A stretch of DNA of 64,000 bases, taken from Pleodorina starrii. Taxonomy: Eukaryota > Chlorophyta > Chlorophyceae > Chlamydomonadales > Volvocaceae. Shown here piece after piece: positions 60,601 through 64,000 of the stretch. Numbering within the stretch: position 1 is the stretch's first letter; every line of letters starts with the position of its first letter. The notes beneath the pieces were generated by a model that was not told the origin of the DNA, did no database searches, and saw nothing but the letters and a program-made list of their open reading frames with translations. A program made the position numbers and the translations under genes. The stretch lies in the NCBI GenBank assembly GCA_030267565.1, contig BRXU01000015.1, forward strand, positions 2,231,001 to 2,295,000, written 5' to 3'.

Positions 60601-60810
60601 TCAGGAGAAATTATTACGGTTCTCAGGAGCTCGAGGGAATCAAGGGTAATAATAAGCCCCAGGCCGCCGCCGCCACAGCAGCGCTACTAACATACCCTGT
60701 GCCGCTCCGGACCACCGCCGTACATCTGTACTACAAAATGTCCCTGGGGAGCCTGCCTGATGATGTACTTCATTGCTTCCCTCCAGTACGCACGTACCCT
60801 TTTGTGTGCC
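57650..60810. other. Intergenic: pherophorin promoter side and gene-poor DNA
   Basis: The left end should hold the pherophorin promoter. The stretch 57700-58700 is the most A/T-rich long segment of the window, with many short open frames and no recognisable product. ACGC/GCAC microsatellite patches lie near 59950, 60145 and 60500. No gene is supported. Confidence 0.5.
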
Positions 60811-61179
60811 TTATTGCTGGGTAGGAAGGGCCGGCACGTAGGGCTTGTCCACGGCCGTGAAGAGAGGGCAGCACTTCCTGGCGGTGTCAAAGATGACGAG
60901 GATGCAGGCGTTGGGGTAGTCGCCCAGGCAAAGATCGTCCAGCGACACCGCGTTGTTCAGCTCCAGGCAGACTTCCGCGCCGGACGCTTGCTCCAGGCTC
61001 CAGGCCAGGGGCGGGGTCTTGAGCGTCGCGTCTCCCTTGCTGCCCCAGGACGCAGACACGAATGCCATGCTTGCTGCGCCTTTGGGCCGCAGGCCGAAGC
61101 CCACCACGTGGTTCCGCACCGTCTCGTTGGCCCAGAACTCCACTTTCTGGAACACGGTGGCGTTGGAGCAGCTGGCAAA
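60811..61179 (-). pseudogene. Orphan terminal exon of a second pherophorin copy
   Basis: A 123-codon frame (stop included) that starts after a CGCAG acceptor and reads FASCSNATVFQKVEFWAN, LRPKGAASMAF, SLEQASGAEVCLEL, CLGDYPNACI, RKCCPLF and PYVPALPTQQ. It corresponds nearly residue for residue to the last exon (51842-52270) of the neighbouring pherophorin, with many conservative changes, and keeps its cysteines and frame. No partner exons (Cys-rich first domain, rod, TLYCFTF exon) are visible to its right before another open frame begins at 61866. It could be a relic of a tandem duplication, or the 3' end of a gene whose other exons lie beyond the window across a very long intron. It shows no frameshift, so recent loss or living status cannot be separated. 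Confidence 0.75.
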
Positions 61180-61865
61180 CTGCGATTATTGGAGGCACAC
61201 ACACACACACACGCACGGATTGGGTGGGCACATAGAGGCAGCAGCAGGGTGATCGGGATGTCATGCTGGTTTGCTGCACCGTCCGATTTGCGTATTACCG
61301 CGGCGGTTAGTTGGTTAACCGTTTCCGACCGTGGGTCAGTTGGGTCTTTGGCTGATATGTTCCTTTCCGTAGTTTAACTCCTTCTGTTGAATAGTTTATT
61401 TTGTGGGTATTTGTCTGATATTTGCGGAGGCGTTTCCGGTGCGATATTCGATGGGATATTTTCTCTCCAGGGAGGTTGATCTGCTCGATGATCGGTGGTG
61501 ATGGCGAGTGAGCGCGTCCGTGGTCCGCGCTCCTGGGCATGCGCAAGAGAGCTATCTTCCATGCTGCTAGGTCAATAATACGTGAGCGAGTTATCGGTAG
61601 TACGCAGTGATCGTAGGCATCGGGTGGTGTCCCGACTGGCTGAGGCCGATCTAGCGCCAATATCGCCAGCGCAGCCTGTAACGACCTGGAGGAATCCGAA
61701 CTTGCCATTGCCAATATCAGGTTTCAGCCCACAATACTTCTTCGGTTGGAGTCTCGTGTCAGGCTACTACACCTACTTCTGCCCAGGAGCGCTGCCTGGC
61801 TTCACCCAGGAGGAGTCGATATTCGCCCATCCAGTTGAGATCAGTTATTCGTTGTCGAGCAGTAA
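61180..61865. other. Gap between orphan pherophorin exon and terminal open frame
   Basis: Contains an (AC)n run at 61195-61215 just inside the presumed intron of the orphan exon, then sequence of ordinary composition. If the frame to the right belongs to a mobile element, its 5' end should be here, but I see no convincing terminal repeat. Confidence 0.4.
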
Positions 61866-64000
61866 TCGCCAGTTACCCTGGAGAACCCGGCGAACTCGTC
61901 GGCCTCGCGACAGCAGCCGTCGGGGGCGCGCTTGCCGACGCGATCCTCCGGTCGGCCGCTGCAGGCCTTCGACCCAGAGCCGGAGCACCGTTTTCGCCAG
62001 CGTCACGCGGGGCAGCAGCGCGGTGCGAGTGACCCCGGTGCCGCCTCTGCGACGTCCCTGCACGACAACCCGCTGTTCGCGGGAGAAGTCGTCGCTGACA
62101 CCGCCGGCTCCGGAGCTGCCGGCCCCAGCAGGCGCGTCAGCGGTATCCCACGGGCGCCGTCGGCAGCGGCCCTCAGGGCGCAGGCATTGCTGCAGGCTCG
62201 CGCTTCGGGTGGCGTCGTGCAGATGGACCCTACCGGCGGTGGCGACCCCGCTGCCGCTGGGCCTAGCGGGCAGCGCCGTACGCCCACGGCCGAGGACGCT
62301 GGTGCACCCTCCCCACGGCGCGGTCTCGACCATGTGTTGGGTGCCCACGTTCCGCAACCGCTGGAGCACTGGCTGCCGGAGGAGGCTCGTCTGCGCTCGG
62401 AACTGGCACGGTCGCCGACCGCACGATCCCCAGCCCACGGCGGGCTGGCTGGGCGGCTTCCAGCGGACAACATTCCGCCCGACCCGGGGCCGCCGCGGCG
62501 AGGGCTTCCGGTGGCGAGCGGGGAGCAGCATCCTGCTGCCCTCCACCCGCCGCCGGGTTTCGGGCCGCTCGGTCCCCAGCCTGAGCTTCGGCCGGCACTC
62601 GCCCCAGGCGACGCCCCTGCTGCGGTCAACTACGGCGCTGTGCTGCATCCGGGGCTTGCGCTGGCGCCTGCCGCCGCCGCAGCCGCGGTCGTGCCGGCCG
62701 CTGGGGGCAACCTTGGCGGCGTGCTGCATCCGGGGGTTGCGCTGGCGCCTGCCGCCGCCGCAGCCGCGGGCGTTCCGGCCGCCGGGGGCAACCTTGGCGG
62801 CATGCCGCGTCCGGAGCCTGCGCTGGCGCCTGCCGCCGCCGCAGCCGCGGGCGTTCCGGCCGCCGGGGGCAACCTCGGCGGTATACCGCGTCCGGAGCCT
62901 GCGCGGGCGCCTGCCGCCGCCGCAGCTGCAGCCTTTCCGGCCGCTGGGGGCAACCTTGGCGGCATGCTGCCTATGATGCCTGCAGCCGGGCTCGGCGGCG
63001 CCCTCGGCGCGCATGTGCCACCGGCCGCGGCGCCTGCCGCGGCTGCCGCGCTCGCTGCCGCTGTGGCCGACGCCGGACGAGACCCCGTTGCGCGATCACC
63101 GCCGGTCGCGGTACCAGATATGCCTTTCGCCGCCGCCGACCCAGCCGCTGTCGCCGCCGCTGGAGCAGCCTATGCCGCCTCGCCGCCATTGCCGCCGCAG
63201 CAGCTGCAGCCATGGCAGCGGGCGCTGATGCCGCAGCTGCAGCAACAGCCGCTGATGCCGCCGCCGCAGCAGCAGCAGCTACCGCTACAGCCGCCGCCCA
63301 CGGCTCCCCACATGTGGCCCCTTGGGCCCCCACCCGCCCGGCGGCGCAGCCGCCTGCACCAGCTATTCCTGAACATCGGGGGAGAGCCGGCCGACCTGGC
63401 TGGCGATCAGGCAGCCGGGTCCCAGCTGCCACGGCAGCAGCAGGCCGGCGCCGCCAGTGGCGTGGCAGGCGAGGCGCAAGCCCCGCCCCAGGACCGACAG
63501 CCGCCCCCGCTGCACGACCGCGAGCCGGCTGCGGCTGCGTATAGCGCAGGCGACCTGCAGCAGCCGTTCCCGGCGCTCTGGCAGCCAGCCGTCGGCGCCG
63601 TTGGCCAGCACCCTCCTTGGCAGCCGATGCCTGGTGGGGGATGGGCGCCTTACTACCCCGCGGTTGCGGGTTACCAGATGCCGCCGGGCTACCCGGACGC
63701 ATGGGCGGGCGATGCGCGCCGCGCCGACGGTATGGCACCGTGGCGGGCCGATTGGCTGCAGCGTGCCGCAGCGGCGGCGCTCAGCGCTAGTGGTTTGGCG
63801 CAGCAGGCCGTTCCCGTTGGCCTCACGCCGGCTCCGGACCACGCTGGCGACCAGCTGCCGGTGCAAAGCGTGCGGATCAAGACGGCGCCCCCGGAGGCCG
63901 CCATGAAGATCAAGGAGGTGACGCTCATGTCCGTCGCCAAACTCAAGGACGACATGAAGACGTGGGCGGCTCAGGAGCAGCTGGGGCTTCTGAACACCAA
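61866..64000 (+). CDS. Unknown low-complexity protein, partial, open at the window end
   Basis: A 711-codon frame without stops, open at both ends of what I can see. The preceding stop is TAA at 61863-61865; a possible acceptor is CGCCAG ending at 61872; the first in-frame ATG is 62223. The protein is rich in Ala, Pro, Gly and Gln, with four 27-residue repeats (PAAGGNLGG) at 62640-62963, then Gln-rich runs and a more ordinary charged end: VRIKTAPPEA, MKIKEVTLMSVAKLKDDMKT. I recognise no domain. Length and open state over 2.1 kb in repetitive GC-rich DNA are weak evidence alone, because the opposite strand is also open over 389 codons here. The charged C-terminal part could be the start of a structured domain beyond the window, for example a gag-like segment of a retrotransposon, but that is speculation. 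Confidence 0.45.
62640..62963 (+). repeat. Four 81-bp tandem repeats in the terminal open frame
   Basis: Units start at 62640, 62721, 62802 and 62883, exactly 81 bp (27 codons) apart, with a fifth partial start at 62964. Each codes for a poly-Ala stretch followed by PAAGGNLGG. Confidence 0.95.

Noticed and set aside
61685..61705. Retrotransposon primer-binding site (TGGAGGAATCCGAAC)
   Set aside because: It resembles the complement of a tRNA 3' end only loosely (the T loop lacks the conserved A), and no LTR end CA precedes it.

Overview
The window is nuclear DNA from a volvocine green alga (Chlorophyceae, Chlamydomonas/Volvox relatives). The evidence is about 65 % G+C, genes cut into many short exons by GT-AG introns with GTGNGT or GTANGN donors, candidate TGTAA poly(A) signals, long Ala/Gly/Pro runs from GCC/GCT/GGC repeats, and a pherophorin, a wall glycoprotein family typical of these algae. 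Genus and species cannot be told from the sequence. Exon models were built by eye from splice sites, reading phase and family similarity. Internal phases close for every model except where stated.

Layout. (1) 1864-13826, minus: an 18-exon gene for a roughly 2,100-residue protein with an N-terminal hydrophobic segment, a PP2C phosphatase domain and a complete Ser/Thr kinase domain, an architecture also found in land plants. Its seventh intron holds an intron-containing elongator tRNA-Met gene on the opposite strand (9638-9729). (2) 15553-18305, minus: a three-exon membrane protein of unknown family. (3) 20324-24642, plus: a RanBPM-type SPRY/LisH/CTLH/CRA protein, a subunit of the CTLH/GID ubiquitin ligase. 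(4) 25626-30176, plus: plastid class I fructose-bisphosphate aldolase, 12 exons. (5) 32569-39935, plus: an ABCG half-transporter, 15 exons, first exon not resolved. (6) 42804-49842, plus: an HSPA12-like Hsp70-family ATPase, 13 exons. (7) 51842-57649, minus: a pherophorin with a 27-bp-repeat proline-rich rod. (8) 60811-61179, minus: an orphan copy of the pherophorin terminal exon. (9) 61866-64000, plus: an open, repeat-rich coding frame of unknown nature that runs off the window.

These are ordinary single genes; no cluster or pathway links them. Phosphorylation signalling, protein turnover, carbon metabolism, membrane export, a chaperone-like ATPase and the extracellular matrix sit side by side. 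The most unusual signals are a 12-bp element, GACCC-RY-GGGTC, found 12 times in the bodies of six genes and never between genes; a 58-bp tandem repeat in an ABCG intron whose every unit carries a copy of the real 3' splice site; the tRNA gene nested in the phosphatase-kinase gene; and the duplicated pherophorin exon beside an unknown open frame.
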